A stretch of DNA of 64,000 nucleotides from Paludibacteraceae bacterium (lineage in GTDB: Bacteria; Bacteroidota; Bacteroidia; Bacteroidales; Paludibacteraceae): contig JAFSMP010000019.1 of the NCBI GenBank assembly GCA_017447875.1, forward strand, positions 1 to 64,000. The letters run 5' to 3'. The position numbers and the translations under genes were made by a program. Below are positions 50,854-61,263 of the stretch, piece after piece. Positions within the stretch are counted from its first letter, which is position 1; every line of letters starts with the position of its first letter. The notes beneath the pieces were generated by a model. The model searched no databases and was not told the DNA's origin. It was given only the letters and a program-made list of their open reading frames with translations.

Positions 50854-51561
50854 ATGAAACGACTTTATTGGATTGCTTTTATCTACACCCTTGGCATGAT
50901 TGTCTTAGAGGTTATTGGCAGTTATTTAGACGCTCGGTTCCTTGTGGCGGGTCGCTGGATAAGTTCCATCCTCACATACGCGTATTTAGGTGGTTTCTTT
51001 TATCTTATATCGCGTAAAACGCCTGTCACTTTGACCGAAGAGGAACTTCAGGCATCCGTCCCGGAACGACAGGACTTCAGTCCGAAAATCACCAAGCCGC
51101 GTTGGATAGGTCTGGCTATCGGTATTCCTGCCTCTTTGGTAATAATGTTTCTACTCGCGTTTTCAGATATGGGCATGTATAGGGTCTTTAAGGGCGCTCC
51201 GTTCATGGAGACCTTGATCAAAGATCTCCAAGTATATGTGATTCTATTCAAATCGATCACTTTTTGGGTTGTGATGGTGGCTCTGGCAGTATTTTCCGTC
51301 ATCGGCTATAAACGCATGGCACGCAATAAATATATCATTGACGACGACACGCTTATCATTCAGGAAAACAGGCAATTCAAGACCGAAGAGGAAATCCGTA
51401 TTCCGTTAGACACCATCGACGAGGTATATCTGCGCTTTAACGGAACCGGCCTTTCTGGTTTATATCTCAATATTCAGGGTATCAAACGCCGTCTCAACAC
51501 CGGTATCGACTCCCTTGCGCTCGGTAAGGCGATATTGCAACACAAGCATGCCTTGTCATAG
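50854..51561 (+). CDS. Membrane protein with PH-like C-terminal domain
   Basis: A 235-aa protein with about four hydrophobic helices (IYTLGMIVLEVIG, ILTYAYLGGFFYLIS, GLAIGIPASLVIMFLLAF, ITFWVVMVALAVFSVIG). The C-terminal ~80 residues are beta-rich (KYIIDDDTLIIQENRQFKTE, then IRIPLDTIDEVYLRF), like bacterial PH domains. Function unknown. It is in an operon with the membrane-bound regulator. Confidence 0.75.
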   Translation: MKRLYWIAFIYTLGMIVLEVIGSYLDARFLVAGRWISSILTYAYLGGFFYLISRKTPVTLTEEELQASVPERQDFSPKITKPRWIGLAIGIPASLVIMFLLAFSDMGMYRVFKGAPFMETLIKDLQVYVILFKSITFWVVMVALAVFSVIGYKRMARNKYIIDDDTLIIQENRQFKTEEEIRIPLDTIDEVYLRFNGTGLSGLYLNIQGIKRRLNTGIDSLALGKAILQHKHALS

Positions 51562-51825
51562 CGTGTCCATAAAATACCTTGTCGTAGCATGCACATAGCG
51601 TGCAGATACCACCGACATCTTTTCCTGTGCTTTTAAACATCAAAAAGCGCGTGATTAGCGGGCGATTACCTCGTGATTAGCCCGCTATTAACGCGTTATA
51701 AATCCAAGAAAAAAACAATTTAGGCTCAATTTCCAGCCAAAAATCAGCAAAAAATTGCATCTTTTACTATATATATACATAGTATATATATACTTTTGTT
51801 AATGTCATAATGTCATAAAATAAAT
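51562..51825. other. Intergenic region upstream of secA
   Basis: It contains repeat-like stretches: GTGATTAGCGGGCGATTACC and GTGATTAGCCCGC (51645-51685, with TAGCGGGC/GCCCGCTA pairing), and an AT palindrome at 51766-51794 sharing ATATACATAGTATAT with 7986-8006. No gene seen. Confidence 0.5.
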
Positions 51826-51856
51826 TTGCATATGTCATTTTTTTTTTGTACCTTTG
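51826..51856 (+). promoter_or_regulatory. Promoter of secA
   Basis: TTGCATATGTCA at 51826 and TACCTTTG at 51849-51856, 23 bases apart, with a T-tract spacer. Confidence 0.85.
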
Positions 51857-51890
51857 CACCCGCATTTTGTGTAAATACTGAAAACAAGAT

Positions 51891-54800
51891 ATGAATTTTA
51901 TTGAGATTATTACGAAACTATTCGGCAACAAGGCGCAGAAAGATATGCGCGCTATCCAGCCGATAGTGGACCAGATCAAGGCACAATACGAGATGATTGA
52001 TGCCTTGTCGAATGATGAACTGCGTGCTCACTCGTGGGCACTGATGGACAAACTGCAGGCTGCCGTCAAGGACCGCAAGGACCGTATCGCGGAACTGAAA
52101 GCATCCATCGAGGGAACGCCGATCGAGAAACGCGAGAAGATCTACAACGAGGTGGATAAACTCGAGAAGGAGATCAAGGACACCTACGAAGAGGTGCTGA
52201 CGGAGATCATGCCGGAAGCCTATGCGATCGTTAAGTCCACCGCACGTCGTTTTGCGCAGAGTGAGACCGTCGAAGTGACGGCAACCGAGATGGACCGTGA
52301 CTTGGCGGCAGACGAGCGTTTTGACTTCGTGGAGATAGAAGGCGACAAGGCCGTTTATAAGAACCATTGGATGGCAGGCGGAAACGAGATCACCTGGGAT
52401 ATGGTGCATTATGACGTGCAGCTGTTCGGTGGTGTGGTTCTGCATCAGGGTAAGATCGCCGAGATGGCGACGGGTGAAGGTAAGACCCTCGTAGCGACGC
52501 TGCCGGTGTACCTCAACGCTCTGACGCACGAAGGTGTACACGTAGTGACCGTCAACGATTACCTGGCTAAACGTGACTCGGAGTGGAACGGACCGATATA
52601 CATGTTCCTCGGTCTGACGGTGGACTGTATCGACAAACACCGTCCCAACAGCGACGAGCGTCGTAAGGCTTATGCCTGCGATATCACCTTCGGTACGAAC
52701 AACGAGTTCGGTTTTGACTACCTGCGTGATAACATGGCGACGAGCCCGCTCGACCTCGTGCAACGCGGACACAACTACGCGATCGTCGATGAGGTGGACT
52801 CCGTCCTGATCGATGATGCCCGTACGCCGTTGATCATCTCCGGTCCGGTGCCCAAAGGCGAAGACCAGATGTTCGATGAATACAAGGACCGCGTGGCACA
52901 ACTCGTGCGTACCCAGACGACGCTGACCACCAAGTTGCTGGCAGAAGCCAAGGCGAAAATGGGTTCGGAGGACGAGAAAGTGCGCGAAGAAGGCGAGTTG
53001 GCGCTGTTCCGTAGCTTCAAAGGCATGCCGAAAAGCAAGGCCTTGATCAAGTTCCTCAGCGAACCCGGCATCAAGGTGCGCATGCAGAAGACCGAAGAGT
53101 TCTACCTGCAGGAGAACGAGAAGAACATGCATATCGCGACCGATGAGCTCTATTTCGTCATCGACGAGAAGAACAAGACCATCGAGTTAACCGATAAAGG
53201 TATCGATGCCCTCACCGGTACGACCGAAGACCCGAATTTCTTCGTGTTGCCCGACGTAGGTTCTGAGATCGCCGATCTCGAGCAACAGACCGGTTTGTCG
53301 CACGACGAGATGCAGCAGCGCAAGGACGATATCTACACGAACTATTCGATCAAGTCCGAGCGCGTACACACCGTGCATCAGCTGCTCAAAGCCTACACGC
53401 TCTTCGAGAAAGATGTGGACTATATCATCGATAACGGAGAGGTGAAGATCGTCGATGAGCAGACGGGTCGTATCATGGAAGGTCGTCGTTGGAGCGACGG
53501 TCTGCACCAAGCCGTCGAAGCGAAAGAGAACGTGAAGGTCGAAGGCGCTACGCAGACCTTTGCCACGATCACGCTGCAGAACTACTTCCGTATGTACCAC
53601 AAGCTCGCCGGTATGACCGGTACGGCAGAGACCGAGGCGGGTGAGTTCTGGAACATCTACAAACTCGACGTAGTCGTTATCCCGACCAACCGTCCGATTG
53701 CCCGTATCGACATGAACGACCGTATCTATCGCACCAAACGCGAGAAATACAATGCCGTCATCGATGAGATCGTGAACATGGTCAACCAAGGTCGTCCGGT
53801 GCTGGTAGGTACGACGAGCGTGGAGATCTCGGAGTTGCTGAGTAAGATGCTCAATATTCGCAAGATCAAGCATAATGTGTTGAACGCCAAGTTGCACCAG
53901 CAAGAGGCGCAAGTCGTTGCCGAAGCCGGTCGGGCCGGTGTCGTCACGATCGCAACGAACATGGCCGGTCGTGGTACGGATATCAAGTTGACGCCGGAAG
54001 TGAAAGAAGCCGGTGGTCTCGCCATCATCGGTACCGAGCGTCACGAGAGCCGTCGTGTGGATAGACAGTTACGCGGTCGTGCCGGTCGTCAAGGTGACCC
54101 GGGTTCGTCCGTCTTCTATGTATCGCTCGAAGATGACCTGATGCGTATGTTCGGTTCGGAACGTATCGCCGCCGTCATGGACCGTATGGGCTTCCAGGAA
54201 GGCGAGATGATCGAGCATAACATGATCTCGAACTCTATCGAGCGGGCGCAGAAGAAGGTCGAAGAGAATAACTTCGGTATCCGTAAGCGCCTCATCGAGT
54301 ACGATGATGTGATGAACCAACAGCGTAACCTGATCTACGCCAAACGTCGTCACGCCCTCATGGGTGAGCGTATAGGCGTGGATATCACCAATATGATCTA
54401 CGAAACCGCCGATGCGATCTTCATGGAGGCTAAGGCAGCGAATGACTATTACGGCCTGCAAGACGACGTGATGCAGACTTTCGCAATCGAACTGCCGTTT
54501 GACGAAGATACCTTCAGCCGCGGTAAGAAAGATCAACTGAGCGAACAACTCGCTGAGGCTGCATTGGATAGCTTCAAGCGTCGTATGGACAAACTGATGC
54601 AGACCGCCGATCCGCAGATCCAGTACGTGTTCGAGACCAAGGGACAGATGTACGAGAACATCCTCATCCCGATCACGGACGGCAAGCGTGTGTATAACAT
54701 CGCCGTGAACCTCAAGGCTGCGGCGGAAACGCACTGCAAAGAGGTGGTCAAAGAGTTCGAGAAACGGATGTTGCTGTACGTCATCGATGACGAATGGAAA

Positions 54801-55226
54801 GAGCATCTCCGTCAGTTGGATGACCTCAAGCAGAGCGTGCAGAATGCGTCGTATGAGCAGAAAGACCCGCTGTTGATCTACAAACTGGAGTCGTTCCATA
54901 TCTTCAAGTCGATGCTGGAGAACCTCAACCGCCGTGCGATAGCGATCCTGCTGCGTGGTCAGATCCATGTGCAGGAACCCGATAAGGTACAGCAGGCACA
55001 GCAGCAACGCCGTATGGACTACAGCCGTTACCGCACGCAGAAAGATGCCGTACAACAAGCGGCACAGGCGTCCGGAGCCGCTGCAGCAGCCGGTCGTGAC
55101 ACCCGTGAGAACGCCCGTCCGGAACCGATCCATGTGGATAAGAAACCGCGTCCGAATGACCCGTGTCCGTGCGGAAGCGGCAAGAAATACAAACAGTGTC
55201 ATGGTAGACTCGCCGCAGGAGTATAA
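51891..55226 (+). CDS. secA: Protein translocase motor SecA
   Basis: A 1111-aa SecA ATPase that drives proteins through SecYEG. It has Walker A (MATGEGKTL), DEVD box ([13 protein letters not shown]), [19 protein letters not shown] and [13 protein letters not shown], and the C-terminal SEC-C zinc motif ([15 protein letters not shown]). It is longer than the ~900 residues of E. coli, as is usual in Bacteroidota, with inserts such as residues 60-105 ([20 protein letters not shown]). Monocistronic or with DUF3078 after it. Confidence 0.97.
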   Translation: MNFIEIITKLFGNKAQKDMRAIQPIVDQIKAQYEMIDALSNDELRAHSWALMDKLQAAVKDRKDRIAELKASIEGTPIEKREKIYNEVDKLEKEIKDTYEEVLTEIMPEAYAIVKSTARRFAQSETVEVTATEMDRDLAADERFDFVEIEGDKAVYKNHWMAGGNEITWDMVHYDVQLFGGVVLHQGKIAEMATGEGKTLVATLPVYLNALTHEGVHVVTVNDYLAKRDSEWNGPIYMFLGLTVDCIDKHRPNSDERRKAYACDITFGTNNEFGFDYLRDNMATSPLDLVQRGHNYAIVDEVDSVLIDDARTPLIISGPVPKGEDQMFDEYKDRVAQLVRTQTTLTTKLLAEAKAKMGSEDEKVREEGELALFRSFKGMPKSKALIKFLSEPGIKVRMQKTEEFYLQENEKNMHIATDELYFVIDEKNKTIELTDKGIDALTGTTEDPNFFVLPDVGSEIADLEQQTGLSHDEMQQRKDDIYTNYSIKSERVHTVHQLLKAYTLFEKDVDYIIDNGEVKIVDEQTGRIMEGRRWSDGLHQAVEAKENVKVEGATQTFATITLQNYFRMYHKLAGMTGTAETEAGEFWNIYKLDVVVIPTNRPIARIDMNDRIYRTKREKYNAVIDEIVNMVNQGRPVLVGTTSVEISELLSKMLNIRKIKHNVLNAKLHQQEAQVVAEAGRAGVVTIATNMAGRGTDIKLTPEVKEAGGLAIIGTERHESRRVDRQLRGRAGRQGDPGSSVFYVSLEDDLMRMFGSERIAAVMDRMGFQEGEMIEHNMISNSIERAQKKVEENNFGIRKRLIEYDDVMNQQRNLIYAKRRHALMGERIGVDITNMIYETADAIFMEAKAANDYYGLQDDVMQTFAIELPFDEDTFSRGKKDQLSEQLAEAALDSFKRRMDKLMQTADPQIQYVFETKGQMYENILIPITDGKRVYNIAVNLKAAAETHCKEVVKEFEKRMLLYVIDDEWKEHLRQLDDLKQSVQNASYEQKDPLLIYKLESFHIFKSMLENLNRRAIAILLRGQIHVQEPDKVQQAQQQRRMDYSRYRTQKDAVQQAAQASGAAAAAGRDTRENARPEPIHVDKKPRPNDPCPCGSGKKYKQCHGRLAAGV

Positions 55227-55232
55227 CCGGGT

Positions 55233-55269
55233 CGAAGTCTCGAGACCTCGTGATCTCGAAATCTCGAAA
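55233..55269. repeat. Word repeat between secA and DUF3078
   Basis: CGAAGTCT, CGAGACCT, CGTGATCT, CGAAATCT, CGAAATG: five 8-bp units, the last providing the ATG of DUF3078. Confidence 0.85.
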
Positions 55270-56432
55270 TGAAGAAATTAGGGCTCATACTAACGATTTG
55301 TTGCGCTGTCATGCATGTGGCAGCGCAACAAGTATATCCGGATACGTTTAAGTTAGCGGAGCAGCGCAAGACGGTGGACATGGATCCGCTGTTGTTGGAC
55401 ATGGTAGCCGCGCAGAGTAGGGAACTACATGCGAAGGACACCACCGATACGCTGACCGCTGCTGACATTCTGCGTCTGGACTCGATAGCCCGGGAGATGG
55501 CAGAGATCGACTCCCTCCGTGCCATGAACGCCGAACTGACCTTTCAGGCCATGAGTCGTATTCCCACCATCGAGGTGAGTAAGTCCTGGATCAAAGATGC
55601 GGAAGAAGACCGGAACGACGTGCTCCGTGCCATCCGCGACGCTAGATCTCCTTGGCGAAGAGAAGCCACGCTGATGGCGCAGATCACGCAGAACTACGTC
55701 ACCAAGAACTGGTACCAGGGCGGTTCGTCATCCTTCGCCGGACTCGGTATCGCCAAAGGACAGATCAGTTATATCACCGACCGCTTCACATGGGAGAACA
55801 CCGGCGAATGGCGTATGGGTGGTACGACGGTGGCGAATGACAGTCTGCACAAGGTGAACACGACGGACGACATGTTGCGGCTCTACACCAAGGCGAACCT
55901 GCGTATCGTGCCGAAGATCTTTGCATCCGTGTCCGCTGAGATCGAGACACGGTTGTTGCCGACCTACAAATCCAACTCCAACGAACTGAAGACCGGACCG
56001 TTCTCACCCCTCCGCTTCTATGCCGCGTTCGGTGTGGATTTCAAGCCCGTGAAGAACCTGTCTATCTCCGTCTCGCCGATCTCGTATAAGGTGATTCATG
56101 TGCAGGATACGGCACGCGTCAGAGGGAAGGATTTTGGTCTCAAGACCGGGGAACGGACGCAACATAATATCGGTTCGTCCGTGCGTGTGGAATATACGTG
56201 GAAACCCGTGCGAGAGGTAGAACTGGAAACCCGGTTCTATATGTATACCAATTATAAAGAGGTGGAAATGGATTTGGAGATCAACTGCGATTTTATCATC
56301 AACCGTTTCCTCTCGGCGCGTCTGCAGTTACATCCGCGCTATGACTCCTCGGCGATCTTGGAAGGCGATAAGCATGCCAAGATGCAGTTCCGCGAATTGC
56401 TATCGTTGGGCTTCGCCCATAAGTTCCACTAA
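55269..56432 (+). CDS. DUF3078-family outer-membrane protein
   Basis: A 387-aa protein with a signal peptide (ending HVAAQ) and a beta-barrel-like C-terminal two-thirds (NYVTKNWYQGGSSSFAGLGI, DRFTWENTGEWRMG, LRFYAAFGVDFKPVKNLSIS). The final residue pair (KFH) does not end in the usual Phe but the strand pattern fits an outer-membrane barrel. Function unknown. It starts with the ATG of the word repeat after secA, and its end overlaps the convergent HD gene by 33 bases. Confidence 0.85.
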   Translation: MKKLGLILTICCAVMHVAAQQVYPDTFKLAEQRKTVDMDPLLLDMVAAQSRELHAKDTTDTLTAADILRLDSIAREMAEIDSLRAMNAELTFQAMSRIPTIEVSKSWIKDAEEDRNDVLRAIRDARSPWRREATLMAQITQNYVTKNWYQGGSSSFAGLGIAKGQISYITDRFTWENTGEWRMGGTTVANDSLHKVNTTDDMLRLYTKANLRIVPKIFASVSAEIETRLLPTYKSNSNELKTGPFSPLRFYAAFGVDFKPVKNLSISVSPISYKVIHVQDTARVRGKDFGLKTGERTQHNIGSSVRVEYTWKPVREVELETRFYMYTNYKEVEMDLEINCDFIINRFLSARLQLHPRYDSSAILEGDKHAKMQFRELLSLGFAHKFH

Positions 56433-56960
56433 CGCATTCCAGCGGTTGAAAGCTTCAGAACCGTACTTCCAAATATTATACTTGATCTTGTCGATGGAGA
56501 CCTCTTCACCGAGGTGCGACTTGCTGTAGAACTTATCGGCATAACAGATGATCTTCTCTTCGAGACTCTGCGGGCAGTAGTCCCGTTCGGGAATCGGCAG
56601 TTCTTCGCGAATGATCTGTTCGATGGTGATACCGGTGCCTGTATGCCGTTCAGCCACCAGCGCATGTTTGGGATATCCTTCCGCACGTAATAACTCCGCT
56701 CCCAGATAACCATGCTCGATATATGCGTGCTTACCGCGGCAGTAGATCTTCGGGGCATCACAGAAGATGATGCCTATGTCATGTAACATCGCCGCCTCTT
56801 CGACAAACGCCCGATCGACCTGTCCGCTCTGTGTCCATTCCGGGTGGGCATCGATGATGCGCAACGCACGGTCAGCCACCTGCCGACTATGCGTCACCAG
56901 CACTTCCCGTAACGCAGGGTAGTTACCGTAATACTTATCGATGAGCTTAATGTAGTCCAT
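56400..56960 (-). CDS. HD-domain phosphohydrolase-like protein
   Basis: A 186-aa HD-superfamily protein: THSRQVADRALRI (His), AAMLHDIGIIFCD (HD), YIEHGYLGAELLRAEG and ERHTGTG further metal ligands. Small HD proteins of this kind in Bacteroidota are annotated as phosphohydrolases without a known substrate. Overlaps fmt by 14 bases. Confidence 0.87.
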   Translation of the reverse strand: MDYIKLIDKYYGNYPALREVLVTHSRQVADRALRIIDAHPEWTQSGQVDRAFVEEAAMLHDIGIIFCDAPKIYCRGKHAYIEHGYLGAELLRAEGYPKHALVAERHTGTGITIEQIIREELPIPERDYCPQSLEEKIICYADKFYSKSHLGEEVSIDKIKYNIWKYGSEAFNRWNALVELMGEAQR

Positions 56961-57879
56961 TCAAGAACGATTTGATATCCATACGTTTCTTACCCGGCAC
57001 TTGCAGTTCGAGGATGCGAACCGCGCCTTCTTTACAGGGAATGACAATAGAAGATTTGTCCTTTGTCCATTGTCCTTTGTCCATTGTCTCAACGGCATAA
57101 ATTTTGACATTTTCAAAATATTGTCCGTTGATATTCAGATTCGCCCATGCGGCCGGGTAGGGACTGAGTCCGCGAACGAAGTTATGCACTTCGGTAGCGG
57201 TTTTTTGATCGAACTTGATCTCGCAGTCTTCTTTGAAGATCTTGGGTGCCGGACGTAACTCGGCTATCTCGGGTTGAGGCGTCGTCGGTACCGGTATACC
57301 CTGATTCTCGCAGTCGATGATCAGATCCACCGTACGCAACACGATGCTTTTACTTAACTCCATCAGCCGGTCATGCACCGATCCTACGTTCTCGTCGGGA
57401 CCGATAGGGATGCGTTCCTGCAGGATCATGTTGCCGGTGTCTATCTCGTGCTTGAGCATGAAGGTCGTCAGACCCGTCTCGGTGTCTCCGTTCATCACCG
57501 CCCAGTTGATCGGTGCGGCTCCGCGGTACTGCGGTAGTAGCGAACCGTGTACATTGAAGGTGCCTAACCGCGGCATCGTCCATACGACCTCCGGTAACAT
57601 ACGGAAGGCCGTCACGATCTGCAGGTCGGCCTTGTACGAACGTAGTTCTTCGATGAACGCTTCGTCTTTCAGTTTCTCGGGTTGCAGCACCGGCAGACCC
57701 ACTTCAAGGGCATATTTCTTGACGTCCGAATACTGCATCTGGTGTCCGCGTCCGGCGGGTTTATCGGGCATGGTCACTACTGCTACCACGTTATATCCGT
57801 TTTCCACCAGCGTGCGCAAGCCTGCCACCGCAAACTCCGGCGTACCTAAATAGACTATTCTGAGATCACTTTTTGTCAT
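56947..57879 (-). CDS. fmt: Methionyl-tRNA formyltransferase
   Basis: A 310-aa Fmt that formylates the initiator Met-tRNA. RIVYLGTPEFAVAGL at the start, NVHGSLLPQYRGAAPINWAV with the catalytic Asn/His, and a C-terminal OB-like domain (KIKFDQ-type strands, here CEIKFDQKTATEVHNFVRGL) that binds tRNA. I take ATG 57879, since the longer frame begins at a TTG. A word repeat at 57056-57092 gives AVETMDKGQWTKDKSSIVI inside the C-terminal domain. Confidence 0.94.
   Translation of the reverse strand: MTKSDLRIVYLGTPEFAVAGLRTLVENGYNVVAVVTMPDKPAGRGHQMQYSDVKKYALEVGLPVLQPEKLKDEAFIEELRSYKADLQIVTAFRMLPEVVWTMPRLGTFNVHGSLLPQYRGAAPINWAVMNGDTETGLTTFMLKHEIDTGNMILQERIPIGPDENVGSVHDRLMELSKSIVLRTVDLIIDCENQGIPVPTTPQPEIAELRPAPKIFKEDCEIKFDQKTATEVHNFVRGLSPYPAAWANLNINGQYFENVKIYAVETMDKGQWTKDKSSIVIPCKEGAVRILELQVPGKKRMDIKSFLNGLH
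57056..57092. repeat. In-frame word repeat in fmt
   Basis: TTTGTCC, TTTGTCCA, TTGTCC, TTTGTCCA, TTGTC. It encodes DKGQWTKDK, similar to the GQWKMEN of the RNA methyltransferase repeat. Confidence 0.85.
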
Positions 57880-58792
57880 TGTTCTGATATTTGGGATCAA
57901 GACTTTTCGGCTGTTTGTCCACTACCGGACTGAGCGGCCGCATATACGCGCGTATAATAAGGAATAGACCGAGCAGGATGAACGGCAGACTGAGGATCTG
58001 ACCCATATTCAGCACATGTCCGGCTTCGAAGGCCTCCTGGTCATTCTTGATGAACTCCAGGCAGAAACGGGTGACGAAGATGATCTCGAAGAACACGCCC
58101 AGCAGCAGTCCTTCGCGTCGGCGTGCCTCGGTGTGCCAATACATCGGCCATACGACGCACAGGGCGACGAAGCAATAGAGCATCTCGTAAATCTGGGTAG
58201 GATGACATGGCACGGTCTGACCGTCCCGCACGAAGATGAACCCCCAGGGTAAGTCCGTCGGACCACCGTAGATTTCACTGTTGAAGAGGTTTCCGAGACG
58301 AATCAGCATCGCCGTAAAACATACGCCTACGCAGAGTCGGTCGAGGATCCAAAGCCAACTTGTACCGAACTGCGGATACCGCGCCATCTTGTTCTTATTG
58401 AGCAGCAACGCCGCGATGATGAGACCTATCGCCCCACCATGACTGCTGAGACCTCCTTCCCATATACGCAAGAGTTTAAGCGGGTTCTCGATATAGGGAT
58501 TTCGGTAGTTGAACTCCCATCCGAAGAGGTACCATGGATTGCCGTAGTCATGCCATTCGTAGAACCAGCAGTGACCGATTCGTGCACCGATGATAACACC
58601 TGCCGCCATGTAAAAGAACATATAGTCGGGCCATTCGGCAGGGCAATTCTCATGCTTGTACATCCGTTCGTTTACCACCCAGCAGATATACAGTCCGATA
58701 GCCCACAGCAGTCCGTACCACCGTATTCCTCCGTCCCCGAAATGAATCAAGATAGGATCAACGTCCCATGTGATAAAATCTAAAATACCCAT
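57866..58792 (-). CDS. lgt: Prolipoprotein diacylglyceryl transferase
   Basis: A 308-aa inner-membrane enzyme that adds diacylglycerol to the cysteine of lipoprotein precursors. GGIRWYGLLWAIGLYICW at the N-terminus, YMAAGVIIGARIGHCWFYEW with the HGL-like region, LSSHGGAIGLIIAA and the RLGNLFNSEIYGGPTDLPWG motif with the essential Arg. About seven transmembrane helices. It acts on the many lipoproteins encoded in this window. Confidence 0.95.
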   Translation of the reverse strand: MGILDFITWDVDPILIHFGDGGIRWYGLLWAIGLYICWVVNERMYKHENCPAEWPDYMFFYMAAGVIIGARIGHCWFYEWHDYGNPWYLFGWEFNYRNPYIENPLKLLRIWEGGLSSHGGAIGLIIAALLLNKNKMARYPQFGTSWLWILDRLCVGVCFTAMLIRLGNLFNSEIYGGPTDLPWGFIFVRDGQTVPCHPTQIYEMLYCFVALCVVWPMYWHTEARRREGLLLGVFFEIIFVTRFCLEFIKNDQEAFEAGHVLNMGQILSLPFILLGLFLIIRAYMRPLSPVVDKQPKSLDPKYQNNDKK

Positions 58793-58822
58793 AACCTATA
58801 ACCTGTAACCTCTCACCTTTAC
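58790..58822. repeat. Word repeat between lgt and nadK
   Basis: CATAACC, TATAACC, TGTAACC, TCTCACC, TTTACC. Almost the same series as at 42658-42684. Confidence 0.8.
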
Positions 58823-59709
58823 CTTCCCCAATTCAATTTTGCGCGTAAGGATTTTAAGAAACTGTTGTCACCGATCTGCACCACTTTCGTGGTGTAACAT
58901 GCGCGTTCGATATGCAGGAGTAGTTCGGTGCTCAGACTCTGACTGCGACCGTCCACCGACACCATGAACGCGTCATAACGGCTGCGTACGCTGATGTCGA
59001 ATTTCCAGTCGTCGGGCACTACGAGCGGTTTGACGGTCAGACTATGCGGCGCGATCGGCGTGAGGATGATACCTCTACTCTGCGGCACCATCAGCGGTCC
59101 ACCGATAGAGAGGTTATAGGCCGTACTGCCGGTAGGCGTTGCGATGACCAGACCGTCGGAGTTATAGGTGTGCAGCAACTCTCCGTTGACCTTCAGTTCG
59201 ATCTGCAGCATACTACTCAGACCTTCCTTCAGAATAGCGATCTCATTCAGTGCATTCGGTGCCAGGATCAGTCCTTCGCGTTTATTGCCTTCGCGATCCA
59301 AGACGCTGACATTGAGCAGACTGCGTTGCTCGATCGTGTATTCACCGGCCACGAGTTTTTGGAGAATACAATCCACATCTTGCGACTGCACTTCCGCCAA
59401 AAAACCCAGATGTCCGCAGTTGATGCCCAAAATAGGGATGTTCTTGTCTCCTATCGCCGCGGCACTGGTGAGGAAGGTTCCGTCACCACCGACCGACAAG
59501 GCAAAGTCTATCGGTTCATTACCGATGCCTTCGGTCACACTCTGCAGGGCGATATCCGGAAAACTCGGGTACTCGCGTAAGTTCAGTTCCTGCCTCAGTT
59601 CCTGCGACAAAATGACCTGCACGTCTTTGTCTGCCATAAAATCCAAGATATGCCTCACTTCGCGCAAGGTATCGGACTTCATTGCATTACCAAAAATAGC
59701 TATTCTCAT
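58819..59709 (-). CDS. nadK: NAD kinase
   Basis: A 296-aa NAD kinase: FALSVGGDGTFLTSA (GGDG loop), PILGINCGHLGFLAEV, SDGLVIATPTGSTAYNLSIGG. It makes NADP from NAD and ATP. Its promoter is divergent from that of pdxJ. Confidence 0.95.
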   Translation of the reverse strand: MRIAIFGNAMKSDTLREVRHILDFMADKDVQVILSQELRQELNLREYPSFPDIALQSVTEGIGNEPIDFALSVGGDGTFLTSAAAIGDKNIPILGINCGHLGFLAEVQSQDVDCILQKLVAGEYTIEQRSLLNVSVLDREGNKREGLILAPNALNEIAILKEGLSSMLQIELKVNGELLHTYNSDGLVIATPTGSTAYNLSIGGPLMVPQSRGIILTPIAPHSLTVKPLVVPDDWKFDISVRSRYDAFMVSVDGRSQSLSTELLLHIERACYTTKVVQIGDNSFLKSLRAKLNWGR

Positions 59710-59742
59710 ATGCCCGTATTATGCCAATTTAGTTTTCGACCG

Positions 59743-59773
59743 CAAAGGTACAACTTTTTTTGCATATATGCAA
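59743..59773 (-). promoter_or_regulatory. Promoter of nadK
   Basis: Minus strand TTGCATATATGC (59773-59762) and TACCTTTG (59750-59743), 23 bases apart. Confidence 0.85.
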
Positions 59774-59799
59774 ATAAAATAAGATTTTTTGAAAAATTC

Positions 59800-59830
59800 T
59801 TGCGTATGTCATTTTTTTTTACTACCTTTG
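59800..59830 (+). promoter_or_regulatory. Promoter of the pdxJ-exbB-exbD-tonB operon
   Basis: TTGCGTATGTCA at 59800 and TACCTTTG at 59823-59830, 23 bases apart, with a T-tract spacer as in secA. Confidence 0.85.
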
Positions 59831-59852
59831 CAACCGATTTGTAAATATCGAT

Positions 59853-60566
59853 ATGACCAAACTGAGTGTTAATATCAATAAGGTAGCTACGTTGCGTAAT
59901 GCGCGTGGCGGTAATCTACCTGATGTTCAGCGATTTGCAGTGGATTGTGAGTTATTCGGCGCGCAAGGTATCACGGTTCATCCGCGTCCCGATGAGCGGC
60001 ATATACGCAAGGAAGATGTGTATGTGCTCAAATCGATGGTGACGACCGAACTGAATATCGAGGGCAACCCGACGGAGGAGTTCCTGACGCTGGTGACGGA
60101 TATCAAGCCGACGCAGGTGACGCTCGTGCCCGATGATCCTTCGCAGCTCACCTCTAACCACGGTTGGGACACGCGTAAACACCTGCATTTTCTCAAAGGG
60201 GTAGTGAACCAGTTGCACGCTTCGCGTATGCGCGTCAGTATCTTCGTCGATCCCGATCCGGTGATGGTAGAGTACGCGTTACGCACGGGTGCCGACCGCA
60301 TAGAACTGTATACGGGTCCGTACGCGGAACTGTTTGAGTCCGATCCGAAGGCGGCGATCGCTAAGTATCGTCCGGCGGCTGAGAAAGCACATGAGTTGGG
60401 TCTGGGTATGAACGCAGGGCATGACTTGAACCTCAAGAACCTCAAGCCTTTCATCCAGGCTTTCCCGTGGACCGCAGAGGTATCCATCGGTCATGCGATC
60501 ATCTGTGATGCCCTCTATCTCGGCATCCAGGAGACGATTCAAGAATATTTAGATTTATTGAAATAA
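59853..60566 (+). CDS. pdxJ: Pyridoxine 5'-phosphate synthase
   Basis: A 237-aa TIM barrel that joins 1-deoxy-xylulose 5-phosphate and aminoacetone phosphate to pyridoxine phosphate. [17 protein letters not shown] at the start, [28 protein letters not shown] and [14 protein letters not shown] are the family signatures. First gene of the ExbBD-TonB operon, as in other Bacteroidales. Confidence 0.96.
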   Translation: MTKLSVNINKVATLRNARGGNLPDVQRFAVDCELFGAQGITVHPRPDERHIRKEDVYVLKSMVTTELNIEGNPTEEFLTLVTDIKPTQVTLVPDDPSQLTSNHGWDTRKHLHFLKGVVNQLHASRMRVSIFVDPDPVMVEYALRTGADRIELYTGPYAELFESDPKAAIAKYRPAAEKAHELGLGMNAGHDLNLKNLKPFIQAFPWTAEVSIGHAIICDALYLGIQETIQEYLDLLK

Positions 60567-60567
60567 T

Positions 60568-61263
60568 ATGTTATTACAAATTGACACCTTAGCTGCCGTG
60601 CAAGAAGAGTTGGCAGCGATCGAAGAACCGATTCAAGAGTCTATTAACTTATGGGAAATGGCGCAGTACGGCGGTTGGATCATGATTATCCTCGCGATCC
60701 TGCTGGCGGGTGCATGTTATATCTTCATTGAGCGTCTGGTGGTCATCAAGCAGGCTACGCAGGAGGACAAGTCGTTCATGGATCGTATCCGCGATTATAT
60801 CCATGAGGGTAAGATCGACTCGGCTATCAACCTCTGTAAGCAGACCGACACACCTTCGGCGCACCTGATCGAGAAAGGTATCTCGCGTATCGGTCGTCCG
60901 ATGAACGACGTGCAGGTGGCGGTAGAGAACGTAGGTAACCTGGAGGTAGGTCGTCTGGAGAAAGGCTTAGTCATCATGGCGACGATCGCCGGTGGTGCTC
61001 CGATGCTCGGTTTCCTCGGAACGGTGCTGGGTATGGTGCAGACTTTCTATAATATGGCACAAACCTCGGGTGGTGTTATTGAGATGAGCGCTTTGTCCAC
61101 CGGTATGTACCAGGCCATGGTGACGACCATCGGTGGTCTGATTGTAGGTATTCTGGCGATGTTTGCCTATAACTACCTCGTGTCCCTTATCGACCGTGTC
61201 GTACGTCTGCTCGAGAGCCGTACACTGGAATTCATGGATCTTTTAAATGAACCCGCACAATGA
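60568..61263 (+). CDS. exbB: ExbB/TolQ proton channel
   Basis: A 231-aa membrane protein of the MotA/TolQ/ExbB family: TM1 (GGWIMIILAILLAGACYIFI), a cytoplasmic loop, then TM2 (LVIMATIAGGAPMLGFLGTV) and TM3 (MVTTIGGLIVGILAMFAYNY). With ExbD it makes the proton-driven motor for TonB. It starts 1 base after pdxJ and overlaps exbD by 4 bases. Confidence 0.94.
   Translation: MLLQIDTLAAVQEELAAIEEPIQESINLWEMAQYGGWIMIILAILLAGACYIFIERLVVIKQATQEDKSFMDRIRDYIHEGKIDSAINLCKQTDTPSAHLIEKGISRIGRPMNDVQVAVENVGNLEVGRLEKGLVIMATIAGGAPMLGFLGTVLGMVQTFYNMAQTSGGVIEMSALSTGMYQAMVTTIGGLIVGILAMFAYNYLVSLIDRVVRLLESRTLEFMDLLNEPAQ

Noticed and set aside
51918..55202. Long minus-strand open frames opposite secA
   Set aside because: They mirror secA codon structure, have no conserved motifs and no promoters; typical shadows of a GC-balanced coding strand.
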